Below the pieces are notes generated by a model that was given only the letters and a program-made list of their open reading frames with translations, had not been told where the DNA came from and ran no database searches. Below, piece by piece: positions 9,521 through 19,543 of a stretch of DNA of 64,000 bases; position 1 is the first letter of the stretch; each line of letters begins with the position of its first letter. A program made the translations under genes and the position numbers. The DNA is from Tillandsia leiboldiana (Eukaryota; Streptophyta; Magnoliopsida; Poales; Bromeliaceae): assembly GCA_029204045.2 (NCBI GenBank), contig JAQNDB010000135.1, positions 62,001 through 126,000 on the forward strand, given 5' to 3'.

Positions 9521-10439
9521 TGTAGAGTACCGGGTCTTCGGATGGCGCACCGACCGCACATGGTGTCATAGAGCAGAGAGTTTGCCTCGGGCATGTTGCG
9601 TTTGTGTTTACTATTGATGTCGGGTTGATTCGGATCAACGCAGATGTCCCAGCCCGATTCAGAGTTTTTCACGCATATTGCGCCGATTGAGGACTGGATT
9701 TGGGAATTACCGACTTCACAGTGGAGTACAGAAAATTCGAGAACACTTGGAGCAGGTATATTATCAGATTACAGCGAAGTTCGGGAGGATCCGGATTGAC
9801 GCGGAGGATCCGGAGGCAAAAAGTGAGTCGGAACTGACAGTTTCGGAGCCGGTTTTTTATTTGAGCACCCCGACTCAACGGATGAGCTTTTTGAAGAGAA
9901 AAAGCTGCGAGCGCGTGTACTTTCAATTTACAGCGGAGTTCGGGAGGTTCCGGACAGCGGCGGAGAGCCCGGAGGCAAAAAGTGAGTTGGAGTTGGGCTT
10001 TTTGGATTATTTTATTGACTTAATTAATTAGCTTTGCTAATTGAGGGTCTTCTCTGCTTGAAGGCTGGGAGTGTGGAGTGAGGTAAGTGGATTTGGTTGG
10101 TTTCTATTTAAGCTTTATGACTGTAATTAAGGTTTTAATTAAAGTTCTCTTTTTTTTTTATTTCAAGCATTATGCTTTATAAAGGCCTTATCCCCTCCAC
10201 CTACCACCCTCTGTAGCAGAGAAAAAAGGAAGAAGAAAAGGAAAAGAAGAGAAAGAAGAAGGTTCTTGAGGAGAGCTTGGTTGAGGACTCGCCGTTGGTG
10301 GCCGAGAGAAGCTTGTGGGCGTGCGGCGTGCGGCGATGAGGTAAGCGATTTGCAGTTTTTGATCTTGGAGCTTTGATTTTTGGATTTTTCGAGCTTTTGG
10401 AAATTTAATTTGAATTTTCTTTTCTTTTCTTTTGCGCGG

Positions 10440-11450
10440 GGGATCGCGCCATGGGAGCCGCGCGCGCGCGCACTGGCGCATGCGCGGCCGGTGCCGCTGC
10501 TGCGTGGGCGCACTTGGGTGCCGCGCACGGCAGCCGTCAGGGTGCTGCAGGACTGGCAGCACCCTGCGGCCCACCCGCGTCCGCGGGCAGCACCAGGGCC
10601 CTGCGCCCTGGTGCAGCACCGCGCGGGCGCTGCAGGCCGCGCGCAAGCGCGCGCGGCAGGCGCACGCGGTCCTGCGGACCGCGCGCGAGGCGCGCGCGAT
10701 GCCGCAGGCCGCGCGCAGGGCGCGCACCACGCGGGCCCTTGCGGGCTGCGCGTGATGCCGCGGGCGCTGTGCGGTCCGCGCGCCGCGCCGCGGGCGCTGC
10801 GCGGGCCGCGTGCAGCCTTGTGAATCGCGCGCGGGGCGCGCGCGGTGCCGCAAGGCCGCGTGCAGGACGCGCACCGCGCGGGCCTTTGCGGGCTGTGCGC
10901 GGTGCCGTGGGCCATGCGCGGGCCGCGCGCAGCGCCGCGGGCGCTGCGCGAGCCGCGCGCAGCCTTGCGGACCGTGCGCGGGGCGCGCGCGGTGCCGCAA
11001 GGCCGCGCACAGGGCGCGCACAGCGCGGGCCCTTGCGGGCTGTGCGCGTTGCCGCTGGCGCTGCGCGGGTCGCGCGCAGCCTTGCGGACTGCACGCGGGC
11101 CGCGCGCGGGGCGCGCGCGGTGCCGCAAGGCCGCGCGCAGGGCGCGCACCGCGCGGGCACTTGCGGGCTGCGCGCGGTGCCGCGGGCGCTGCGCGGGCCG
11201 CACGCAGCCTTGCGGACCACGCGCGAGGAGCGCGCGGTGCCGCAGGCCGCGCGCAGGGCGCGCACCGCGCGGGCCCTGCGCGGGCCGTGCGCGGTGCCGC
11301 GGGCCCTGCGCGGGCAGCGCGCAGCGCCGCGGGCCCCGTGTGGCCGCGCGCGCGGCGTTGCGGGGCGCCGCGCGGCCGGGCCAGCGCCGCGCGGCCGGGC
11401 CAGCGCCGCGCGGCAGGCCTGCCGGAGCCGTGCGGCTGGCTGTGCCGCGC
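10440..11450 (+). repeat. CpG-rich tandem array in the leader of LTR B
   Basis: The 1 kb block is made mostly of G and C, with alternating GCGCGC stretches. The marker GCAGCCTTG recurs at 10812, 10959, 11076 and 11204, giving repeat spacings of 147, 117 and 128 bases. Each unit also has GGTGCCGCAAGGCCGCG-like and GCGCACCGCGCGGGC-like segments. It lies downstream of the TATA box, so it would be part of the transcript. Its extreme composition leaves long open frames on both strands. They resemble no protein and I do not call them genes. Confidence 0.8.
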
Positions 11451-11489
11451 GGTCGGTTTTGCTAGCAGCGGCTCGTCGGGCGTGTGCGC

Positions 11490-11945
11490 GTGCAGTTTCG
11501 CTTGCTGCTTTTCGCTGTTTTCGCAAGCCGTTTCTCGCAGTTTTTGCGAGCAGTTTTGCAAGCGGTATCGCGCACAGTTGTTGCTGTTTTCCGCTGTTTT
11601 TGCGAGCAGTTTCGCAGGCCATTTTCCGCTATTTTCGCGAGCAGTTTCGCGAGCGGTTTTCGCAGCTTTCGCTGTTTTCGCGAGCAGCTTCGCTTGCGGT
11701 TTTCGCTATTTTTCGAGCAGTTTCGCCGGCTGTTTTCGCGAGCCTTCCTTGTGCAGTTTTGCGAGCGGTTTTCGAGCAGTTTTTCGCGAGCAGTTTTTCG
11801 CGAGCAGTTTTTGAGCTGTTTTTCGCCGACAAAGGCTGGTTTTCGCCGACGGGGGCTGTTTTTCGTGACGCGCGCTGTTTTTCGCCGGCGGAGGCTATTT
11901 TTCGCCGACGGAGGCTGTTTTTCGCCGCCGGATGCTCGGTCTTCG
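11490..11945 (+). repeat. Degenerate minisatellites in LTR B
   Basis: The segment 11510-11820 is built of variants of TTTTCGCGAGCAGTTTCGC. The segment 11815-11935 is built of about five copies of a 20-base unit, GCTGTTTTTCGCCGACGGAG-like. Both follow the CpG array within the same LTR leader. Confidence 0.7.
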
Positions 11946-13275
11946 ACCGTTTGACTGATTTTGCGATTTCTTCCTTCCTGGCGGTTGAAGTGCTATTTTT
12001 AGCTTCCGTCGAGGCTGGTTGCGAGTTTCTCCGCCGCGTCGAGCCGCGGGCTAGCTTCGGGGCATCCGCGGAGCGCGCGGGCTTGTGGTAGGTCACAGCG
12101 TGCTCTGATTTGCGTGCGGATTCCGGCATCGTGCTTCGTTTTGCGTGCTGACCCCGTGGAGGCAAGGTAATCCCGCTGAGCCCAATTGCAAGTGTCGACA
12201 AGCAATTGGTGGCGAGCAGAGGTGGGTTGGTTTTCTCTCCAAGTCTACGGACTTCCTTCTAATTCTATTATGATAGGATTTTCATGCTAGTAAGTGTTTC
12301 CTTGGAACTTGACTAGCACCCCCGTCATATGTGCATGTGTTTAACCAGACCAATAGAGAACCTTAATCTGGGCTAGGTTCTTTTATGCTTTAGACATCCC
12401 ACACATTGCATATCCTTCTGGACATAGAGTTCCTCGCCCGAGTAGCGGGCCGAGTGGTCAGGGTGTTGTGGGATGAGTGTTGCACTCGGGCCGGGGGCCG
12501 AGTGGGGCCTGGTGGCTGGGTTAGGCCAGTGTTGGTGTTTTAGGAGCCGTTTCTGATAAACGGTGGTCCCGGGAGTTTAGTTTCCGCTGTTCTTCTCGTC
12601 ACCACCGTGTTGTGATCGGGGTGCACGTGTGTTAGCAGGACCTTGAACCCAGAACCTTTTTGGACGAACACATGATTTTAGTCATCCAATGTTTTCTTCC
12701 AAGCCTCGTAAGGTCGCCTGAGTCTGTTCTTGTTTGATAGGACGAGGTCATTAGCTCTTCGAGGTTTGGACATAAAACTTGTTTTCAAATGGTTTCCTAT
12801 AAAGACTAAAAATCATTAAAAAGATGGATTTCTCTCAGATCAAATGGTTTCTTAATAAACGTCACCGTTTCATATAAACTTATCCACCCGAGATGATTCG
12901 AGTGGTCTGGGTTCTAAGGGCTGATTTCCTTCTTGGGTCGAAAACGACGGGAGGCTACGCCTATAGCCTGTTCTTGCTTGATCGGGGCCGTAGGTATTAG
13001 TCTCCCGAGGTTTTCGGTCCCTTCGCGGATTTGGCTATGGAGCATCTCCAGCCGTGAGTTTGTGTGTTGAGACAGATTTCCCACTTTAACCGAGAGGGGC
13101 CGAATCCCTGAACGGTAAAGGATCGAGAACTTCGATAGGCTGTGCCTAGGGTCTGTTCTTATTTGATTGGGGTTCTAGGCACCGGTCTATCGGGATTTTC
13201 GGATCTTTGCCGTGTCAGTCGGTTCTTCTCGCCTATGAGTGGGGTGTTGTTGTGGGAGCCGTTTGGAGTGACGGC

Positions 13276-13851
13276 TGTGACACCCCAGAATTTGGATTAG
13301 TCCTGTATACAAATGATATAATAGGACTAAATCTCTAACCCGGCTATAGCATTTTGGATGGTAGCAAGATCCAAGAGGAACATGAGAGTTAAGCGTGCTA
13401 GAGCTAGAGTAGTTCTAGGATGGGTGACCCCCTGGGAAGTGGGGCGTCACAGTTGGTATCAGAGCCATTCACCAGCCGGAAATGTGAGATGAGTCTCGGC
13501 TGAGCCAGGGTTATATAGCGGGTAGAGCGAGGCTCCCCCGGCTAATGACCGTTGTGAGTGGAGTGCAGCTCCTCACAAGGTCGGCTCAGGCTAGCGAGAC
13601 GAGTCTCACATCGCCTGGTGCTTGTGAGTGTGCTTGAGCCTGACGTGGACGTCAGGGCTTAAAGGGGGGAAGAATGTGACACCCCCAGAATTTGGATTAG
13701 TCCTCTATATAAATGATATAATAGGACTAAATCTCTAACCCAGCTATAGCATTTTGGATGGTAGCAAGATCCAAGAGGAACGTGAGAGTTAAGCGTGCTA
13801 GAGCTAGAGTAGTTCTAGGATGGGTGACCCCCTGGGAAGTGGGGCGTCACA
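13276..13851 (+). mobile_element. TRIM1: Cassandra-type terminal-repeat retrotransposon in miniature
   Basis: The element is 576 bases long: LTR 13276-13451, PBS TGGTATCAGAGC at 13454-13465, a non-coding interior, polypurine tract AAAGGGGGGAAGAA at 13661-13674 and LTR 13675-13851. Each LTR (176-177 bases, TGTGACACC...CGTCACA) carries a 5S-rRNA-like stretch, AGTTAAGCGTGCTAGAGC through GGATGGGTGACCCCCTGGG (13387-13440 and 13787-13840). A 5S promoter inside the LTR is the hallmark of Cassandra TRIMs. No target-site duplication is visible (ACGGC left, GCCAG right). The left flank is LTR B (+) and the right flank is K (-). Confidence 0.88.
13387..13440 (+). promoter_or_regulatory. 5S-rRNA-like Pol III promoter in the first LTR of TRIM1
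   Basis: The order AGTTAAGCGTGC (A box), GAGTAGT (intermediate element) and GGATGGGTGACCCCCTGG (C box) matches the internal control region of plant 5S genes. The second LTR repeats it at 13787-13840. The rest of a 5S gene is absent. Confidence 0.75.
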
Positions 13852-14897
13852 GCCAGTCCATCCCGAGAACCACATCAAAGTCCCTCAGTTGTCTCAAGAC
13901 CAACAGGTCTACTGGCATAATCCAGGACTCGATCTGCATCGGGCAGGACCAACAGCACTCCTCCACACGCAAAGTGTGATCGGGAATCTGAACCTCTCGT
14001 GCACGTGGTAAAAGTCCTACCTCTAACCCATGTAATGATGCAAAAGATCTACTAATAAAAGAATGCGATGCTCCGGTATGAAATAAAGTATGAGTCCTAA
14101 TGCCAGAAAGTAAGGTGATACCTGCCACCACATGATCTGCTGCCGAAGAGTCCTCTACCTGCGCAGCATAAACTCGCCCACTCTAAGCTGGAGGCCGATA
14201 GTCAGTGGAATGGGAAGGAGGTGGCCTTCTCGCTGGAGCATATGCTTGCTGGCGCATAAGATCGCTGAGCCGCTGATCGCTGCTGGGATGAAGAAGGGGC
14301 AGATGCTGAAGAAGGTGCTGCTGATGTCGCAAATGGCACGTAGCTCGAACATGACCAGGCTGTCCACATCGATAACAGCGGCCAAATCTCAAATCACACG
14401 TGTCTGCCGGATGCTGACCCTGCAGAAGACACACCTCTCCGAAGGCTGGGTCCGCCTCGACTGCTGCTGCTGTCTCTGAGACTGCTACTGAGACCTCTGC
14501 TGTCTCGACTGCGACCTCTGCTGCTGCTGCTGCTGCTGCGGTGGCCTCTGGGATCCACCAGGCCCTCGCCGCTCAGAACGCCCACGGCCGAAAAACTGGG
14601 GCCGTGGCGGTCATGGCGGCCTCCAAGAACTGGCCTGTCCCCAATCATCCTGTGCTGGTCGCTTCCTGTCAGAGCTCTGAGCGACCATACCGCCACGTCT
14701 GGCAACTACGTGGTCAACTCTCTCAACCCACTGGGCGTGCTCCGCGGCCTCCTCGAGAGTCTATAGCCGCTGGGCATGCACCAAAGTGTAAATCTCCGGC
14801 GAAGACCGGTCTCGAAAAGCTCCACTTGGTGAGGTCCATCTCGGGCGACAAAAGGTACGCAGTTGAGCAACTACGTAAACTCCTGATAATAAGCTAG
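13852..14897 (-). pseudogene. gag C-terminus and protease fragment of K
   Basis: The fragment follows element E from the capsid (LLNCVPFVARDGPHQVELF near 14870-14815, then EAAEHAQWVERV) through a Gln/Ser-rich linker and a zinc-knuckle region (about 14330-14430, where RCYRCGQPGHVRATC is legible). It continues to the protease (13852-14131) and ends at VLGMDWL. In the protease the catalytic Asp is replaced: LFHTGASHSFIS stands where LFDTGASHSFIS is expected. Several stops and frame changes occur upstream, so no product is expected. Confidence 0.7.
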
Positions 14898-15762
14898 TAA
14901 ACCGACGAAGGAGAAATAATGATTCCTAACCTTACTCCGATGGAGGAGGCAACGCGATCCCGATCTCCGTTCTTTGCGGTGGTGAGAATCCGGATCCGCC
15001 CTCCGATGGCGGTGATGTCTCGTTCTCCGGTCTCCGGCACGTCGATCTGGGCGATCGGGTTCCTTCGCTTCCTCCTTCTCTATTTCTTGTTCCTCCGGTT
15101 AGGGTTTTCTTTTCTTTTCTCTTTTCTCTCTTTTTGAACTAGGGTTTCGTTTAGTTTTCGGCACGCACAAGAGGGAAGGGTTTGAGGAGGCGATCTTTTA
15201 AAACTAAGGTTTTCCTTTCGGTATACGGGGAATAAATAAATCTTATTATTAATTTATTTCTTTTATTTTCCCTTTTCATATGTACGTACCGTGAAAATCC
15301 ACATCGGGTATTTCAATCTCTAATTATTTATTTAATTAATCCCTGGAGATAATTCCTTAGAGATAATTCCTTAGAGATAATTCCTTAAAGATAATTCCTT
15401 AGAGATATTCCCTTAGAGATATTTCCTTACAGATATTTCCTTAAAGATATTTCCTTAAAGATAATTCCTTAGAGATATTTCCTTAGAGATATTTCCTTAT
15501 CTCCTCGAAAAGTGTGGACGATCACTTGCACGGATTTCGATGCACCTCCCGGTCACCGCGATCCTAACAACCCCTTTCTAGGGGATCCGTAAGTCGGAAT
15601 CCGGATCCGGTCGCACCGCCGTTCACCGTTTTTCGAGCTCTATCACAGAAAAATACCCGCACCTCAAGATTATCAACTTAGTAAACCTGTTAATTCAATT
15701 TTCCCTAGCTTAAACTTTATTAGCAGGAGGGTAAAACATCACATGAAAACGGTGATATTACA
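14898..15762 (-). repeat. LTR fragment of K with 14-bp minisatellite
   Basis: On the minus strand it starts TGTAATATCACCG. It has a short AT-rich U3 with a minisatellite, and then a transcribed-looking GA-rich leader containing two AACCCTA motifs. No homology to the other LTRs of the window is evident and no coding capacity is seen. The assignment as an LTR rests on the TGTAA start and the break of D pol exactly there. Confidence 0.45.
15347..15500. repeat. Tandem repeat, 11 units of 14 bp
   Basis: Eleven consecutive units of the form AGATAATTCCTTAG or AGATATTTCCTTAR, without gaps, lie inside the K LTR fragment. Confidence 0.9.
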
Positions 15763-18700
15763 TCTGCTCTGTCTGAATCTGCCCTATGATCCTCGTCAAG
15801 TGGGGGTCCTCACTCTGTGCCTCTCTAATCCTGTCCAACAGAGTGGGCTGTAAGACCATAGACATAAGTCTCGCAGAGACCCCAGGGGATACAACCTCGG
15901 TCTGTAAGCGCCTCATCTGCTCGACTAGCGGCGCCTGCTGTGTAATCATCATACTCAAGCTCTGCACTGTCCTCCTGCTCAAAGCATCTGCCACTACATT
16001 GGCCTTGCCAGGATGATACAAAATGCTCACATCATAATCTTTCAGTAACTCTAACCACCGGTGTTGCCTCAAGTTCAGTTCTTTTTGAGTAAACAAGTAC
16101 TTCAAGCTCTTGTGATCAGTGTAAATCTCGCAGTGCTCTCCATAGAGGTAATGCCGCCACAACTTCAAAGCAAACACAACGACTGCAAGCTCCAAATCAT
16201 GCGTAGGGTACTTCTTCTCGTAATCCTTTAACTGTCGTGAGGCATAAGTAATTACCCTACCATGCTGCATCAGTACGCAACCCAATCCGCTGTGTGAGGC
16301 GTCACTGTAGATCACAAATCCATCACCCATCGCTGGCAATGCTAAAATCAGTGCTGAAATCAATCTCCTTTTCAGCTCCACGAAGCTCTGCTGGCACTAC
16401 TCGGTCCAAATGAACTTTGTACCCTTCCCAGTCAAACCGGTCAGAGGGGTAGAGAGCTTCGCAAAGCCCTCCACAAACTAACGGTAATAACCTACTAAGC
16501 CCAAGAAGCTCCGGACCTCAGTAACCGTCGTCGGTCTAGGCCAATCCCGAACAGCATCAATCTTCGTCGGGTCCACTGCCACTCCTGCGGCTGATACAAT
16601 ATGGCCTAAAAATGCAACCTCTCGAAGCCAGAACTCGCACTTTTTAAACTTGGCATACAGCTTCTTCTCTCGCAGACGCTGTAACACTATCCTCAAGTGC
16701 TCCTCATGCTCCATATCATTCCGGGAGTAAATCAGGATGTCATCGATGAATACGACAACAAACTGGTCCAAGTACGGCTGAAATACCCGGTTCATCAAAT
16801 CCATAAATGCAGCAGGGGCATTAGTCAAACCAAATGGCATCACTGTGAACTCATAATGCCCATACCGGGATCTAAAAGCCGTCTTAGGGATGTCCTCGGC
16901 CCTCACCCTCAACTGGTGGTAACCGGACTGGAGATCAATCTTCGAGAACACCGACGCTCCCTGCAGCCGATCAAACAAATTATCAATCTGTGGTAAAGGA
17001 TACTTGTTCTGAATGGTCACTTTGTTTAGCTCTCTGTAATCCACACATAATCTAAGCGACACATCCTTCTTCTTCACAAACAACACCGGCGCTCCCCACG
17101 AAGATACACTAGGTCTAATAAAACCCCTATCCATCAAATCCTGTAACTGGGCCTTCAGCTCCCTCAACTCTGCAGGTGCCATCCCGTAAGGTGCCTTCGA
17201 GATTGGCGCGGTTCCCGGAACCACGTCAATCACAAACTCTATCTCTCTCTCCAGCGGCATAGTCGTTAACTCAGGGAGGAACACATCTGAAAACTCGCGG
17301 ACAATAGGGATATCCTCGAGTCCCAGTGCTGCCGTAGGCACCTCGACAATAGTCGCCAAGAAAGCGGTACAACCTCTGCTCATCATCCGCCTAGCCCTCG
17401 CTGAAGAAACAGTCACTGTGAACAGTGTGCTCTGGCAGCCTCTGTAGACGAACTCCTCCTGTCCAGGCTCGCGGAGGGTCACAGTCCTCTCTCTGCAGTT
17501 GATGGTGGCAAAATACCGCGACAACCAATCCATACCAAGCACAACATCAAAATCCTGGAGCTGCCGCAAGACAAGCAAGTCTGCCGGCAAGATCCAAGAT
17601 CCCAACTGTACGGGGCAAGCCCTACAACACTCCTCGACATGCAAAACATGATCTGAAATCTGAACCTCTAATGCATGCGATAATGAAACTATCTCTATAC
17701 CATGTAGGGATGCAAATGCTCTACTAATGAATGAGTGTGAAGCACCGGTATCAAAAAGAGCTCGAGCACGAACTGCAGAAATCAAAATAGTACATGCGAC
17801 GACATGGTCGGCCGCTGAAGCATCCTCAACCTGTGCGGCAAAAACTCGCCCGCTCGGTGCTGGTGGTCGTCGCTCCGGCTGTCGCGAGGAAGAAGCATGA
17901 TCAGGCCTACCATAGGCCGCAGAAGGTCCAGCCGTCTGAAGAGGAATAGAGGGTGCTGAGGCCGTCGAAGGTGCTGGGAAGCCTGCTCTGGGGCACGACG
18001 ACTGGAAGTGGGCAGTCTGCCCGCAATGGAAACAACGGCCCTGCCTCTGAGTACACTGGCTCGATAGGTGCGGTCCTCCACAGATAACACATCTATCCTG
18101 GCGCGGCTGCCACTGGGGCTGCTGCTGCTGCTGAGACTGCTGCTGCCGAGGCGGTCGACACTGTTGCTGCTGCTGAGAGTGACGGGGTGCACCAGACCTC
18201 TGGTGCCCCTGAAACCCACGACCCTGAGGAGGGAAACATGGAGGTCTCGGGGGTCCCTGACGACTCGACTGTCCCTCGTCAACCAGTGCTGGGCGCTTCG
18301 CCCCCAGAATCACTGCGAAAGCTGGAGCCACCTCGTCCATCACTGCCTCCCCGCGCTCTACATAGAGTGCCTGCTCCATAGAGGCATCCAAAATCTGCAA
18401 TCTGCGCGAACGGACGAACTGATAAATATCACGGCGCAACCCTCGCTCGAACATGTAGATCCGATGCGCCTCGTCCCTAGCCGCGTGCGGTACACAGGCC
18501 AACAACTTGTTGAAGTCTGTGATGTACGCGTGCACGGGACGATCTCCCTGTCAGAGATTCTTCAACTGCTCCTCCAATCTCTGCCTGACACTTTCCGGGA
18601 AAAAGGCTCCAAGAAGTAGACTGCGGAACTCCGCCCAGGTAAGAAGCTGAGTCCCAGGTGGGCCAACAGGTCAAACACACCGCCACCAGGCCTCGGCGTT

Positions 18701-19240
18701 GCGCTCCAAGAAGTTTGTCGCCAGTAGAACCTGAAACCGCTCCTCGATAAACAAACTCTCGAAATGTCGCTCCATCGCCGTGATCCACGACTCCGCCTCC
18801 CACGGCTCCGAACACTGCCCCGAGAAACGAGGCGGGTCAAACTGACGAAACCTTATCAACAAATCTACCACCTCTCGCTGCTCAGCAGCAGTCAACTGTC
18901 CCGCCGACCCAGACGGCGGTCTGCTAGTAACCGGCGCAATAGGGACTACCGATGCCGTCGGTACAACAGGGGGTGCCACAACAGGCGAAGAAGGTATGGG
19001 AGAACTCTCTGGGGGTGCTACAACAGGCTGCGCCCTCTGTTCAAACATATGCATCATCCGGTCCATGGCCTCCTCCTGACACCGGGAAGCCTCCTCCTGA
19101 CGTCGAACGACTTCCGACATCAGGGCCATCTGGGCACGAAGCTCCTGTGCCTCGCTCTGCTGGCCCTGGCCCGACTCCTGCTGCTCAGGCTCAGAGGAAG
19201 AAGGCTACAAACGAGTCAGCATCCTGCGCCGCGGAGGCAT
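15763..19240 (-). pseudogene. gag-pol: gag-pol polyprotein of element D, interrupted only by stops
   Basis: The start is the ATG at 19240-19238 (MPPRRRMLTR, typical of plant Tekay Gag). One frame then runs to 15763 with stops at 19207-19205, 18671-18669, about 18550, 16480-16478 and about 16400, and no frameshift. Order of domains: capsid (ESWITAMERHFESLF, HAYITDFNKLLACVPHAARD); Gln-rich linker; two zinc knuckles near 18000-18095 (CVICGGPHLSSQC, CFHCGQTAHFQSSC); protease with LFDTGASHSFIS near 17735-17755; RT with KKKDVSLRLCVDYRELNKV and the catalytic FIDD at 16739-16750; RNase H with YSDASHSGLGCVLMQ. The pol gene of such elements makes cDNA from the packaged RNA. This copy cannot make a full polyprotein without readthrough. 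Confidence 0.88.
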
Positions 19241-19340
19241 CGCTCATACCTAAGACAAACAAAAAAAGAACCGGTCAGAACCAAAACAACACTCGACCCA
19301 ATCTAGCGAAAGTCAAAGGCATGTCCCCATTCCTGTAGCA

Positions 19341-19364
19341 CTATGTTGTCTGCAGCCAACATAG
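19341..19364 (-). other. Leader stem-loop with palindromic loop (element D)
   Basis: CTATGTTG and CAACATAG pair over eight bases around the minus-strand loop GCTGCAGA, which is identical to the loops in elements A and E. The hairpin lies between the PBS and the gag start. Confidence 0.6.
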
Positions 19365-19523
19365 TCGCCACCGAGAGAAGACATGTCAATCACTCATCCC
19401 ATCCCTTGGGCGAGTTAAGAACTCAATCAGGACTCTGGCTAAAAATCACGGCTCTCACGTGAGTCATCCAAGGGTCCAACCACAAGCCTAAGGTTTCTAA
19501 GTCCACAATTACCTACATCCTAG

Positions 19524-19535
19524 GCTCTGATACCA
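19524..19535 (-). other. Primer binding site of element D
   Basis: The plus strand reads GCTCTGATACCA, so the minus strand is TGGTATCAGAGC, the initiator tRNA-Met site, eight bases inside the LTR end. Confidence 0.92.
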
Positions 19536-19543
19536 CTCTAATC

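Larger units (their letters stand above)
7979..13275 (+). mobile_element. Element B: gag-only Ty3/Gypsy retrotransposon, 5' part displaced
   Basis: The visible part begins inside gag, where element A inserted (7978/7979). It continues through the gag zinc knuckles to 9092, then about 430 bases without pol, a polypurine tract at 9506-9520 and a 3' LTR from 9521. No protease, RT, RNase H or integrase lies between gag and the PPT, so this is a gag-only (TR-GAG-like) non-autonomous element. Its LTR start TGTAGAGTACCG resembles that of element G (TGTAGGATACCG). The LTR is cut at 13275 by TRIM1, and its last several hundred bases are not found on the other side. Confidence 0.75.
9521..13275 (+). 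repeat. 3' LTR of element B, truncated at its 3' end
   Basis: The LTR starts TGTAGAGTACCGGG after the PPT. U3 carries a duplicated block: 9770-9832 and 9928-9985 share CGGAGTTCGGGAGG and CCGGAGGCAAAAAGTGAG. A TTATAAA box lies at 10177-10183 and a donor-like GAG|GTAAGC at 10338-10346. A CpG-rich array occupies 10440-11450 and a second minisatellite 11490-11945. Sequence from 12400 to 13275 can be followed against LTR H (the AGGAGCCGTTT, CCCGGGAG and TCTGTTCTTGTTTGAT segments). The final part of the LTR is missing where TRIM1 sits. Confidence 0.75.
13852..15762 (-). mobile_element. Element K: chimeric Ty3/Gypsy fragment
   Basis: Read on the minus strand, an LTR beginning TGTAATATCACCG (start at 15762) is cut at 14898 and joined to the middle of a gag-protease region (14897-13852), which then ends abruptly at TRIM1. 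The rest of the LTR, the PBS and the gag start are missing, and pol beyond protease is missing. The LTR start abuts the broken pol gene of element D at 15763, so K probably inserted in D and was then deleted internally. Confidence 0.55.

Noticed and set aside
10188..12091. Very long open frames on both strands (up to 546 codons) in the GC-rich block
   Set aside because: They overlap on opposite strands, consist of Ala/Arg/Gly/Pro repeats, show no domain and follow from composition that is poor in stop codons.
13387..13440. 5S rRNA gene
   Set aside because: Only the internal promoter half is present, and it lies inside a TRIM LTR. It is the Cassandra signature, not a 5S gene.
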